NCBI RefSeq assembly: GCF_008831285.2
Contig: NC_045142.1
Span: 12,662,716-12,726,715 of the forward strand
Origin: Nymphaea colorata
Taxonomy: Eukaryota > Streptophyta > Magnoliopsida > Nymphaeales > Nymphaeaceae
Length of the DNA stretch: 64,000 nt
Direction of reading: 5' to 3'
In this document: one piece after another, positions 26,300-34,639 of the stretch
Layout: every line of letters starts with the position of its first letter
Numbering within the stretch: position 1 is the first letter of the stretch
Position numbers and translations under genes: made by a program
Notes under the pieces: generated by a model
The model's input: only the letters and a program-made list of their open reading frames with translations
Told to the model about the DNA's origin: nothing
Databases searched by the model: none

Positions 26300-26556
26300 G
26301 GGACTTTGAAGATGGAGGAGGAGATCTCGGCACACACCTTTTATAGTGCTGTGAGTATGTGCGGTTCTCTTTCAAAAAAGAAAAAGGTCGAAGGAGCGGG
26401 CACATAAGGAAACCGCACATACTCACAACCCCATAAAAGGCGCATACCGAGATCTCCTCCTCTGCCTTCAAAGTCCCCGCCTCTCTCTTTCACACTCTTT
26501 CTCTCTCTCTTTGGGAGTACCCTCCTCTACTCGTTCAGTCTGATAAGTTGCAGAAA
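26222..26556. repeat. Hairpin at palindrome centre, unit 1
   Basis: The left arm runs from TTCTGCAACTTATCAGACTG (26,223) through a GA microsatellite (26,270-26,295) to GTATGTGCGGTT. The right arm is its reverse complement, ending CAGTCTGATAAGTTGCAGAA. Arms are about 140 bp with a loop of about 40 bp near 26,365-26,405. TATA-like stretches (TTTTATAG, CATAAAAGG) sit symmetrically in both arms, as expected if this was a divergent promoter region of two head-to-head genes (inference). Confidence 0.85.
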
Positions 26557-26628
26557 ACGAAGAACGGAGATATCTCTGAGTCCGACCACCCTCCCTTGTG
26601 TAAGAAATCAAAATGATGAAATAATTAA

Positions 26629-27406
26629 GGCCACGTTTGATGCGCGCAGATATTACTGTGCATGGGATGAAATTTACCGTTTTTGTACGGTTTTTCACAA
26701 GCATATCAAACGCAGGAAATTTTCCTCTGCAAAAACAGTACGACAAGGGTAACTTTACCCCGGAAAAAAGTCGGACCTTCAGAGGTCCGACTTTTTTCCG
26801 TGGATTTTTTTCCTGCCCATTAGGAAGGGCGACGGAGAAGAAGGGCGCTGTGAAAAGCCGAGAGGGAGCGCAAGACCTCTTCCGATGGCAACGCTGGCAC
26901 TGATGGATGCCAACACCAGCCGCATAAGGATAAGGGAGGGTGGAGGGAGGGCCGTATCCACTAATAGTGGAAGGGAGAGGAAAGAGGCAAGGGCCACTGC
27001 ACGGCGGCCCACACTTCACTCATTCTTCCTCTTCTTCCTCCTCCCCTCTCCTACCATATGCACACTGGAGTTGGGAGAGCTCAACGCAGCCCATTCGGTT
27101 GTATTTACCTCCGGCAAGCAGGGATCTGGCTCAGACGCGTCCCATGACCAGCCATATCCATGGCTTGGCAGCAGTGATGGCGGTGAGTGCGGTGTGGCTG
27201 TAAGGGGAGGTGAGGGATGTCCGGCTTCACCTTCTCCCCTCACCAAGACGACGAACACTGAATTTTTTACCTCGAAAAAGATTTCCAGGCCATCAAACAT
27301 GGCCTGAAAATGGAAGAAGGAAACTTTACCTTAGGTAAACTTACCCTGGATTTTTTCCCTTGAAAAAATCTTCCCTATGAAAAAATCCAGGCCATCAAAC
27401 GTGGCC
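26629..27406. mobile_element. PIF/Harbinger-type MITE nested in LTR
   Basis: The termini are GGCCACGTTTGATG and its exact reverse complement CATCAAACGTGGCC. They are flanked by TAA on both sides (26,626-26,628 and 27,407-27,409), where the intact sister LTR has a single TAA. That is a direct comparison of empty and filled site. The 778-bp interior is GC-rich in its middle, contains a short inner palindrome (GTCGGACCTTCAGAGGTCCGAC near 26,770-26,791) and has no transposase. A second copy of the terminal motif, CCATCAAACATGGCC, lies at 27,289-27,303, about 100 bp inside the end. Confidence 0.93.
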
Positions 27407-27501
27407 TAAAGGGACAAAAATTTTTAAAGTGGTTCAGCCAATAGGCCTACGTCCACTAGTCTATCATTTCTTGCTTGCCTTCTTTTGGTGGAGAGGCTCA
27501 T

Positions 27502-30500
27502 TTATATAGAGGAGTTACATAAGGGGTCTCTAGTTCCCAAGAGACATGACTTTTCATCTTTCAACATACATGACTTTTCATCCCTCAAGAGACATGACTT
27601 TTCATCTCTCAAGAGACATGTCTTTTCATTCCCTAAGGGACATGACTTTTCATCTTCCAACAGACATGACTTTTCATCTCTCAAGAGATATGACTTTTCA
27701 TCTCCCAAGTAATACACATTGAGAGCCTTCTTGGTGTTTCTGTTAACATCCCCCCGCAAGCTCAATGCTCCAACAATGAGATTGAGCTTGTTAATTATTT
27801 GATAATAGTGCTGCTTACTAAGTGGCTTAGTTAAAATATCAGCAACCTGATCTTTGGAAGAGATGTACTGAATTTTCAAATCTCCTTTAGCCAATTTTTC
27901 TCGAACAAAATGAAGGTCAATCTCTATGTGTTTGCTGCGACTATGATACACAGGATGAGCTGCAAGATAGGCTGCGCTGATGTTGTCGCACCATAATATG
28001 GGAGGTTGTGATTGATCAACACAAAGTTCTTTTAATAAAAATTGTAACCACATGATTTCAGCAGTAGTGTTGGCAATGGATCGATACTCAGCCTCAGTGC
28101 TAGAACGAGAGACAACTGACTGCTTTTTAGCACTCCATGAAACTAGATTGGATCCAATAAACACTGCATATCCACCTGTAGAGCGTCTATCATCAAGACA
28201 TCCTGCCCAATCTGCATCACTGTAAGCATTAACATTTAAAACTGAACTAGGTCTAATAACAAGGCCATAATCAATAGTGTGCTTCAAATATCTTAGGATT
28301 CTCTTTACGGCATCCCAATGGGCATCAGTAGGATGATGCATGTATTGACAAACTTTGTTGACAGCATAAGATATGTCTGGACGAGTCACAGTAGAGTATT
28401 GAAGAGCGCCAACAATGCTGCGATAAAGAGTTGGATCATAAAAATTTGATCCAGTTTGAGCAGATAAAGCAGGGGAGCATGCCATGGGAGTTGAAACTCC
28501 CTTAGCTCCAAGCATATTTGTTCTTTTGAGAAGTTCGAATATGTACTTCCTTTGAGATAATATTAGCTTATTGTCAATTCTTTTTGCTTCTATGCCCAAA
28601 AAGAAATGAAGCTCACCCAGATCTTTAATGGCGAACTCACTTTTGAATTGACAAATAATTTTATGAATATATTCTGGTGAGCTTCCTGTTATGATCATGT
28701 CATCCACATATACCAAAACATATAGAAGTATTTCTCTTTTTCTCAAAATAAAAAGAGATGAATCTGTTTGAGCCCCTTTAAAACCAAGATTTTGGAGGAA
28801 TAGACTAAGACGGGCAAACCATGCCCTAGGAGCCTGTTTTAAACCATATAAAGCACGTTCAAGCTTGCATACATGATTTGGGAAAGAATGATTTTGAAAT
28901 CCGGGTGGTTGAGCCATATAAACTTCTTCTGAAATAGATCCATATAGGAATGCATTTTGAATATCCAGCTGATGTATTTTCCATTTGTGACTAATAGAAA
29001 TAGTCAATACTGTTCGAATTGTAGTAGGCTTCACAACAGGACTGAAGGTTTCAGTATAGTCAATTCCTTCTTTTTGACTATATCCCTTGGCGACGAGTCT
29101 AGCCTTGTATCTTTCCAATGATCCATCTGCCTTTCGCTTGATTTTGAACACCCATTTACATCCTACAATGTGTTTGGCTTCTTTCTTTGGAACAAGTTTC
29201 CAAGTATTGTTTCGAATAAGAGCATCATATTCTTCTTGCATGGCCTTCCTCCAATTTTCATCTTCATATGCTTCCTTAAAACTTGAGGGTTCTTTGTCTT
29301 CAAGAAGAGTGGAGACAAGAGCTCTTGGAAGAGAGTGTTTGCTAGAAAAATATGTATGGAACTCATTGTATTTAGAATTAGGTTTGAAGATTCCCACTTG
29401 AGATCTAGTAGTCATAGGATGGACTCGTTCTTGATTTGGTTCATTTTCATTGGATTGGGTAGGCTCCTCATTTTCAAGAGTTTCAGGTTGAGATTCACTA
29501 TTTGTTTCAGACTGAAGTAAGGGTTCCTCTGAAGTTGTGGAGGTACTAGATGATGGTATTGTAGGGTTTGAGAACTGATATTCATGAGGGGAGGTTAAAA
29601 TTATGGCTTGGTTTTGAGTTTCTAGATCTTGAGTTCTAGTTTCTTGAGTATCAATAAAAGGAAATTTTTTCTCATTAAATTGGACATGTCTCGAAATATA
29701 GATTTTACGGGTTCGTACACCCAAACAATAATATCCTTTATGTTGAGGAGCATAACCCAAGAAAACACATCTTTCAGAACGGTAATCTAATTTATTTTTC
29801 TGATAAGCTCTTAAACAAGGAAAGCATTCACATCCAAAGATTTTGAGGAAGCCATAGTCAGGTTTCTCTTTGAACAATTTTTCCAAAGGAGAAGCAAAAT
29901 CAAGAATCTTGGTTGGCATTCGGTTAATCAAATATACAGCAGTACAAAAAGCATATGACCAAAAGTTCTTAGGAATATTACCTTCTGCCATTAGAGATAA
30001 ACCTGTTTCAACAATATGTTTATGTCTCCTTTCAGCTGCTCCATTTTGTTCAGGGGTATGAGGACATGATATTCTATGTCCAATCCCATTATCGACAAGA
30101 TATGATTGAAGCCCTTGAAATTCTCCTCCCCAATCTGAGTGAAAATATTTTATCTTGTGCCCAGTGAGATTTTCAGAAAGTGCCTTGAAAGCTTTAAAAA
30201 CATGACTGACATCTGATTTTTTTTTCATCAAATAAATCCAAGTATATCTTGAAAACGCATCCATAAAAATCACATAGTACTTAAAACCATTCACACTCTC
30301 CACTGGGGCTGGACCCCATACATCAGAATAAATGAGTTCAAGCGGGCGTTTCACCTTACTTGAAATAGCATTAAATGGAAGTTTATGACTCTTAGCCTTT
30401 TGACAAGCTTCACACAAATAATTTAAACAATCATCATAATAAGACAAATCATACTTGTTCAAAACCTTCTTAACAATGGAAAATGAAGGGTGACCAAGTC

Positions 30501-31044
30501 TTTTGTGCCACTGCCCAATAGTATGTCTTTCTCCAAGTTGTGCTTCCTTTTTTTTGCTACTAAGGTCTATCTTATATAGCCCATCACTGCTCGTTCCTTG
30601 ATGAAAAATTTTTCCCGTTTCCTGCTGCTTAACATAGCACATATTAGGATGAAACTCAAAATAGACTCCATTATCCTTAGAAAAACGTTGTACAGATAAC
30701 AAGTTTCTTGTTATTTTGGGCACATGAAGGAGATCATTTAAAACTAAATTTTGAGATGTCTTTGAAGAACCAATATGAAAAATTCCCAAACCTGATCCAT
30801 CTCCAATTTTTACTGCATCTCCACCTTTGTATTTGGCATGAATGGACAAGTTATTGATATCATTGGTGATGTGATGAGTCGCACCGGAGTCAGGATACCA
30901 ATTGTCATCTCCAATGTCTTGATTCAGAGTGCTAAAAGAAACTGCATGATATGCTTGAGGAGGCGTTGTCTCTTTTTCTTTAAGCAAGTTAGTATATGAC
31001 CAACAAAACTTTGCAAATGACCAACTTTTCCACATATTTGGCAC
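27502..31044 (-). CDS. Copia pol polyprotein, intact frame
   Basis: An 1180-residue frame. Protease: WYPDSGATHHIT (about residue 50). GAG-pre-integrase: WHKRLGHPSF with CEAC (about 180-215). Integrase core: D in YSDVWGP, D in FHSDWGGEF and E in EQNGAAERRHK, followed by the CVFLGYAPQHKGY block. Reverse transcriptase: KWVFKIKRKADGSLERYKAR, QLDIQNAFLYG and the YVDDM catalytic box. RNase H: YSDADWAGC, STEAEY, WCDN and DILTKPLSK. All catalytic residues expected for copia are present. The frame begins inside the zinc knuckle, in a different frame from gag. It does not stop before the LTR but runs about 245 bp into it, adding a tail of tandem DEKSCLLR-like octapeptides that ends GTRDPLCNSSI. It acts in the virus-like particle to copy and integrate the element. 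Confidence 0.95.
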   Translation of the reverse strand: MPNMWKSWSFAKFCWSYTNLLKEKETTPPQAYHAVSFSTLNQDIGDDNWYPDSGATHHITNDINNLSIHAKYKGGDAVKIGDGSGLGIFHIGSSKTSQNLVLNDLLHVPKITRNLLSVQRFSKDNGVYFEFHPNMCYVKQQETGKIFHQGTSSDGLYKIDLSSKKKEAQLGERHTIGQWHKRLGHPSFSIVKKVLNKYDLSYYDDCLNYLCEACQKAKSHKLPFNAISSKVKRPLELIYSDVWGPAPVESVNGFKYYVIFMDAFSRYTWIYLMKKKSDVSHVFKAFKALSENLTGHKIKYFHSDWGGEFQGLQSYLVDNGIGHRISCPHTPEQNGAAERRHKHIVETGLSLMAEGNIPKNFWSYAFCTAVYLINRMPTKILDFASPLEKLFKEKPDYGFLKIFGCECFPCLRAYQKNKLDYRSERCVFLGYAPQHKGYYCLGVRTRKIYISRHVQFNEKKFPFIDTQETRTQDLETQNQAIILTSPHEYQFSNPTIPSSSTSTTSEEPLLQSETNSESQPETLENEEPTQSNENEPNQERVHPMTTRSQVGIFKPNSKYNEFHTYFSSKHSLPRALVSTLLEDKEPSSFKEAYEDENWRKAMQEEYDALIRNNTWKLVPKKEAKHIVGCKWVFKIKRKADGSLERYKARLVAKGYSQKEGIDYTETFSPVVKPTTIRTVLTISISHKWKIHQLDIQNAFLYGSISEEVYMAQPPGFQNHSFPNHVCKLERALYGLKQAPRAWFARLSLFLQNLGFKGAQTDSSLFILRKREILLYVLVYVDDMIITGSSPEYIHKIICQFKSEFAIKDLGELHFFLGIEAKRIDNKLILSQRKYIFELLKRTNMLGAKGVSTPMACSPALSAQTGSNFYDPTLYRSIVGALQYSTVTRPDISYAVNKVCQYMHHPTDAHWDAVKRILRYLKHTIDYGLVIRPSSVLNVNAYSDADWAGCLDDRRSTGGYAVFIGSNLVSWSAKKQSVVSRSSTEAEYRSIANTTAEIMWLQFLLKELCVDQSQPPILWCDNISAAYLAAHPVYHSRSKHIEIDLHFVREKLAKGDLKIQYISSKDQVADILTKPLSKQHYYQIINKLNLIVGALSLRGDVNRNTKKALNVYYLGDEKSYLLRDEKSCLLEDEKSCPLGNEKTCLLRDEKSCLLRDEKSCMLKDEKSCLLGTRDPLCNSSI
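27542..27709. repeat. 24-bp tandem array in LTR (left copy)
   Basis: Seven units of 24 bp with consensus AGACATGACTTTTCATCTCTC plus AAG, differing by a few substitutions. On the minus strand the array lies in U3, upstream of the TATA box, the position where Tnt1-type elements carry transcriptional enhancer repeats (family knowledge). In translation it is an 8-residue repeat of the DEKSCLLR type at the end of pol. Confidence 0.95.
27749..27756 (-). promoter_or_regulatory. Polypurine tract of the young copia element
   Basis: On the minus strand the sequence CGGGGGGA lies immediately before the TGTTAACAG start of the 3' LTR. This is the standard place for the plus-strand primer of reverse transcription. 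Confidence 0.85.
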
Positions 31045-31892
31045 ACAAAACGATCACCTTTGTATTGATCACTTTTCCGGACTCCTCCTCTAGATTGATA
31101 GTTGTTTCTACCACGACCTCTGTAGTTGGTTTGGTTGTTGTAAACTTGTTTTGAGGCAATATTCGCAGCCGGCATAATAGATTCAAAAGTTTGAGAATCA
31201 TCTTCTTTTAAGTTGGCTTCTTGTATGAGTAGAAGCCCATGAAGTTCGTTCAAAGAGACAGGGTCCTTTCGAGTTTCCATACTGACTTTAAAAGCAAGAT
31301 ATTCACTTGGCAATCCTCTAAGAATTTGAAGAACAAGATCATCTTCATCAACAGGTTTGGATGCAATGGCTAATTGATGAGCAATAGATTTTGCTTTGTT
31401 TATATAAACATCCATAGAACTAGACCCCTTTTTCAAATCTTGAAACTGTGATTTTAACTGCATTATTCGAGCCCTAGATTGAGTGGCATATGACTGCCTA
31501 AGAGCGCTCCAAACCTCTAGAGAGGTTTTTAAACCAATAATTTGGGTATGTATTGCTTCAGATAGAGAGGACTTAATCCAACTCAAAAGTAGTTGATCAT
31601 TTCTCAACCATTCAATATATTCTGAACTAATTTCAGTTGTTCCACTTCTAAACATTGATGGAGCAGGTTTGCTTCCATCAATATATCCCATAAGACCAAA
31701 TGAGATCAAAATTGAAGTGAATTGAGATTCCCAAATAAGATAATTTTCAGCATTTAACTTGATGGTGAGGAAATGCTGTAAATTGCTTGGGCACTGAAGA
31801 GGAGAAGCAAGAAAATTCATACCCATATCAGAGTTGACTCCTGTATTTGATGATGCTTCTTGATTTGCCATGAGAATGAAACGCGACAACAA
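30924..31892 (-). CDS. Copia gag
   Basis: A 322-residue frame; the likely true start is the internal Met at 31,871 (MANQEASSNTG), as upstream residues are atypical. It contains the copia gag (UBN2/retrotran_gag) region: KLNAENYLIWESQFTSILIS, LLSWIKSSLSEAI, VWSALRQSYATQSRARIMQL, KSIAHQLAIASKPVDEDDLV and ILRGLPSEYLAFK. An RGRGRNNYQSRGG basic stretch and the first part of a zinc knuckle (CQICGKVGH) follow. After that the frame departs from the expected knuckle; the last Cys is found in the pol frame. Gag and pol overlap by about 120 bp and are 1 nt apart in frame. Confidence 0.93.
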   Translation of the reverse strand: MLSRFILMANQEASSNTGVNSDMGMNFLASPLQCPSNLQHFLTIKLNAENYLIWESQFTSILISFGLMGYIDGSKPAPSMFRSGTTEISSEYIEWLRNDQLLLSWIKSSLSEAIHTQIIGLKTSLEVWSALRQSYATQSRARIMQLKSQFQDLKKGSSSMDVYINKAKSIAHQLAIASKPVDEDDLVLQILRGLPSEYLAFKVSMETRKDPVSLNELHGLLLIQEANLKEDDSQTFESIMPAANIASKQVYNNQTNYRGRGRNNYQSRGGVRKSDQYKGDRFVCQICGKVGHLQSFVGHILTCLKKKRQRLLKHIMQFLLAL

Positions 31893-31933
31893 AAGATGTA
31901 ATCCTTAGGATCTAGCAGCAACACTAACAAGGA

Positions 31934-31951
31934 CCAGTGGCTCTGATACCA
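31934..31951 (-). promoter_or_regulatory. Primer-binding site, initiator tRNA-Met 3' end
   Basis: On the minus strand TGGTATCAGAGCCACTGG begins immediately after the 5' LTR. TGGTATCAGAGC is the complement of the plant initiator tRNA-Met 3' end, the usual primer for plant copia elements. Confidence 0.95.
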
Positions 31952-32320
31952 TGTAAGAAATCAAAATGAAGAAATAATTAAAGGGACAAAAATTTTTAAA
32001 GTGGTTCAGCCAATAGGCCTACGTCCACTAGTCTATCATTTCTTGCTTGCCTTCTTTTGGTGGAGAGACTCATTTATATAGAGGAGTTACATAAGGGGTC
32101 TCTAGTTCCCAAGAGACATGACTTTTCATCTTTCAACATACATGACTTTTCATCCCTCAAGAGACATGACTTTTCATCTCTCAAGAGACATGTCTTTTCA
32201 TTCCCTAAGGGACATGACTTTTCATCTTCCAACAGACATGACTTTTCATCTCTCAAGAGATATGACTTTTCATCTCCCAAGTAATACACATTGAGAGCCT
32301 TCTTGGTGTTTCTGTTAACA
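31952..32320 (-). repeat. 5' LTR of the young copia element
   Basis: 369 bp, uninterrupted. It contains the 24-bp x 7 array (32,114-32,281). A TATA box (minus-strand TATATAAAT, about 32,072-32,081) lies downstream of the array in transcription direction, so this LTR looks promoter-competent. Confidence 0.95.
32072..32081 (-). promoter_or_regulatory. LTR TATA box
   Basis: Minus-strand CTATATAAATG lies about 32 bp past the end of the 24-bp repeat array and about 120 bp before the LTR end. This is a likely transcription start region for the element. Confidence 0.65.
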
Positions 32321-32715
32321 CCTTGGTCCTTTTCTTAAACAGAAGCTGGAAACGAAGAAGTTGGATAGAGCTATTGTCCCCCTCTCATTTTATGTTTTCA
32401 TCTCTGTTGGTGTTTTGGAGTGCTGGGAGGTTGTTGACTGGCGCTGCTCGAAACCCGGAGTTTTAGATTATTTCTGAGATCAGAGAAGAGGCTCTTAGTT
32501 TTACGACGAGAAAACACTTTGAAGAAAAACGGATATCATGAAAGCCTCTAGCTTAGAGGTGGAGTGGTAGAAGGGAGATTGATCTTTCTGGGAAACATAT
32601 CTTTCCCTCTGTGTCTGTAACGTAGGAATCTCTCCATTGTTTTGTTTCTCGGTCTTTGCCTTGTTCTTAGCAAATTTGCTTTAGGATGAGGAGAGGCTTT
32701 CTATTTTCCCTGACA
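32321..32715. repeat. Right arm of palindrome, unit 1 (first piece)
   Basis: Reverse complement of about 53,440-53,880, and of the matching left-arm DNA at 26,000-26,200. Together with 26,400-26,598 it is the right arm of the palindrome, now split by the young copia element. Confidence 0.8.
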
Positions 32716-32719
32716 TTGA

Positions 32720-33060
32720 TCAAACAATCCAAAACTCATTGTATTGGATTCCTAGACCCAAAAAATGTTTATTTAATATTGAGGTACTGCCTGGGTGAGA
32801 GGCTGAGATACTCTTCCTTTTCGACTGTCTTTGGTGTTGTAAGCTACTTTGAGACTTAATTGAAATTATGAATACACCTTTCAAATTCACCGTAAGGTAG
32901 CATGACAGCGACCATGGCAACTCGAAATCAAAACTCTTTTCTCGTGTGCTGTCTTGCCACCCAATTGTGCTACGCCTCTTGGGGCTAATGTAATATTCAG
33001 AACTTAGCCAGGTTCTATATTTTCTTTCGATGTTAGCTCAAGTTTGGATCAAAACGCGAA
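32720..33060 (+). repeat. Dispersed repeat R3, copy 1
   Basis: Shared with 63,620-63,960 (+) and the reverse complement of 36,555-36,770. Anchors are ATTGGATTCCxAGACCC, TTTCAAATTCACCG and CTTAGCCAGGTTCTATATTTTC. No coding motif is seen. It sits at the end of the palindrome arm, here and after the inverted LINE segment, so it may mark a recurrent breakpoint. Confidence 0.7.
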
Positions 33061-33639
33061 GGAAAATATTTTGTCTCCTAAACTGCAAATGGGTTTTTCA
33101 GTGAGAAAAAGGCATGGATGGGTATGTCAAACACATGTAAGTGGGGATACTGGTTAGATATCATGTAATATACTAAATTTGGACTCCTCAACAAAGCTTG
33201 GTACCAAGTTTGAATCTGATTCATAACCAGAATTGTTCTGGGTACAAAATGTACCAAGTCAAAATTAATTGGATTTATAATACTTCCGGTTGGGTCATTG
33301 AAATCAGGTTGTTTGATGGCTGAAATAATTTTATAAACAACCATACTCGAAAACAGAGTTTCACAAAAAAAATAAAAATAAATAAAAGTTCAAATAGCAC
33401 AGGAGCTGGAGATGGCTGATCAGGTGCTCGAAGGGGAAGGTCGGTAAACGGGTAATCTTCTCAGCCAAATCTTAGCTGAACTGAATGGGGGAACAAAGAA
33501 GAGAAGGCGATGAAGCAGCAGCAGCAGCATCAACTATTGCTGAAGATGAAGATGCTGGGTGAAGGATGCCGGTGGCTGCCGTTGGACAAGGCTAAGGTAT
33601 ACCTGAAGTGGAACACCTTAGTCCCCTCAACTTCTCTTC
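33061..33639. other. No gene recognised
   Basis: Contains a short CAG-type triplet run (33,510-33,530) and frames such as LLKMKMLGEGCRWLPL (about 33,540) without a family match. Confidence 0.4.
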
Positions 33640-34180
33640 GATCGATTGAAGAAAGGCGGTGCCTTTTGCCCTTCAATTAGTGCTCATTTTCCTGCATTTG
33701 GTAAAATAATTGGCTCTTTACCTCCTCCACAAGAGAAGAATGTGTGGAGAAGACTACCAGATGCTTCGAAGGAGAAGTCCATCAGAAGAGAAGGCTGGAT
33801 GATGGAACGCGCAGTAGGAGAAGGGTCGGTGCAGGAGGGCTAGTGGAGCTGCATTTCCTCCCACCTGCTAGCCATGGCAGCAGCCATCCCATCCTTTCTC
33901 ATGGCCTGGCTCCTCGGCAGTGGCGTCCGACCTCAATACCAGCGATACAACCTATCAGTTTCGGTGTCGCACATGCCAAGGGGCACATCCGTTCGCTTCG
34001 CCGTCCGAAACTCCTTCAGAACCTGATCTTGATCCTAGTCTCAGTAGGCATGTTTTTGTCTTAGTTGTCTATTTTTGAATTTCCTTTTTTCTAGTGCTTT
34101 GTACTCCTCTGTAAACTCCTAACTACTTGTTAGGAGTCTTGTTGCTAGTTACACAAAATTAAGAGCTGATTTTCAGATGT
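33640..34180 (+). repeat. Dispersed repeat R4, plus-oriented copy
   Basis: Reverse-complementary to 6155-6870, as described there. It ends with the hairpin CTCCTAACTACTTGTTAGGAG (34,112-34,132). Open frames inside show no known domain. Confidence 0.65.
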
Positions 34181-34230
34181 GATCTCTTTTTTAGGTTCAA
34201 CTTTTTGTTGGACTTATGTTAATGTTATTT

Positions 34231-34262
34231 TCCTCTCTCTCTCTCTCTCTCTCTCTTTCTCT
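34231..34262. repeat. TC microsatellite
   Basis: A CT/TC run of about 30 bp, next to two short local direct repeats (AGAGGAGCAGAGAG at 34,292 and AAGAGCAGAGAG at 34,381). Confidence 0.85.
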
Positions 34263-34639
34263 ATGGATGTCTGAATTAAAAACTAAAAGGAGAAGAGGAG
34301 CAGAGAGCTCCAGACATGAGGAAAATAGAGCAACGTGATAATGAAGAATGGATTGTGAAAACAAAAAACTAAAGGGCGAAGAAGAGCAGAGAGTTCGGGA
34401 CAAGTGGAAAACAGATTGAAAAATATGCAAATAAAATGGCAGATCATACGATATGTCTTCTTTTTTATTTCCTTCATCTAGGAACTTCTCACAGAGGGCG
34501 GAAGGAAAAGCTGACCACAATGGTTTGCTTTAGAACAGGGACTTTTAAAGCTAATTCTATATGACATTGATAAAGGGGTCGTAAGAAGGTTGCAGTAACA
34601 TTAGTAGATGTGGGCACTTCAGATCAACACAATATGTGC

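Larger units (their letters stand above)
26599..27748 (-). repeat. 3' LTR of the young copia element, with nested MITE
   Basis: LTR sequence is 26,599-26,628 plus 27,410-27,748. The gap is the MITE and its second TAA. Compared with the other LTR the only differences seen are T for A near 26,617 and G for A near 27,497. It contains the 7-unit 24-bp tandem array and the last part of the pol reading frame. Confidence 0.95.
26599..32320 (-). mobile_element. Young Ty1/copia LTR retrotransposon (minus)
   Basis: Complete element flanked by the 5-bp duplication CCTTG (26,594-26,598 and 32,321-32,325). LTRs begin TG and end CA. Each is 369 bp once a MITE in the left copy is discounted, and the two differ at only 2 positions by eye, implying recent insertion. 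Order on the minus strand: 5' LTR, primer site, gag, pol (protease, integrase, reverse transcriptase, RNase H), purine tract, 3' LTR. The integrase-before-RT order makes it copia. It split the right arm of the palindrome. Without the MITE it is about 4.9 kb. The lineage is not certain. Confidence 0.97.

Noticed and set aside
26214-27019. Minus-strand ORFs of 85 and 183 codons
   Set aside because: They cross the hairpin, the LTR border and the MITE, so they cannot be a single gene.
27541-27709. Regular repeat array considered as CRISPR
   Set aside because: Units are contiguous 24-bp tandem repeats without spacers, lying in a plant LTR.
27485-27712. Plus-strand 75-codon repeat ORF (and its twin at 32,057)
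   Set aside because: Antisense shadow of the LTR tandem repeats; the element's coding strand is minus.
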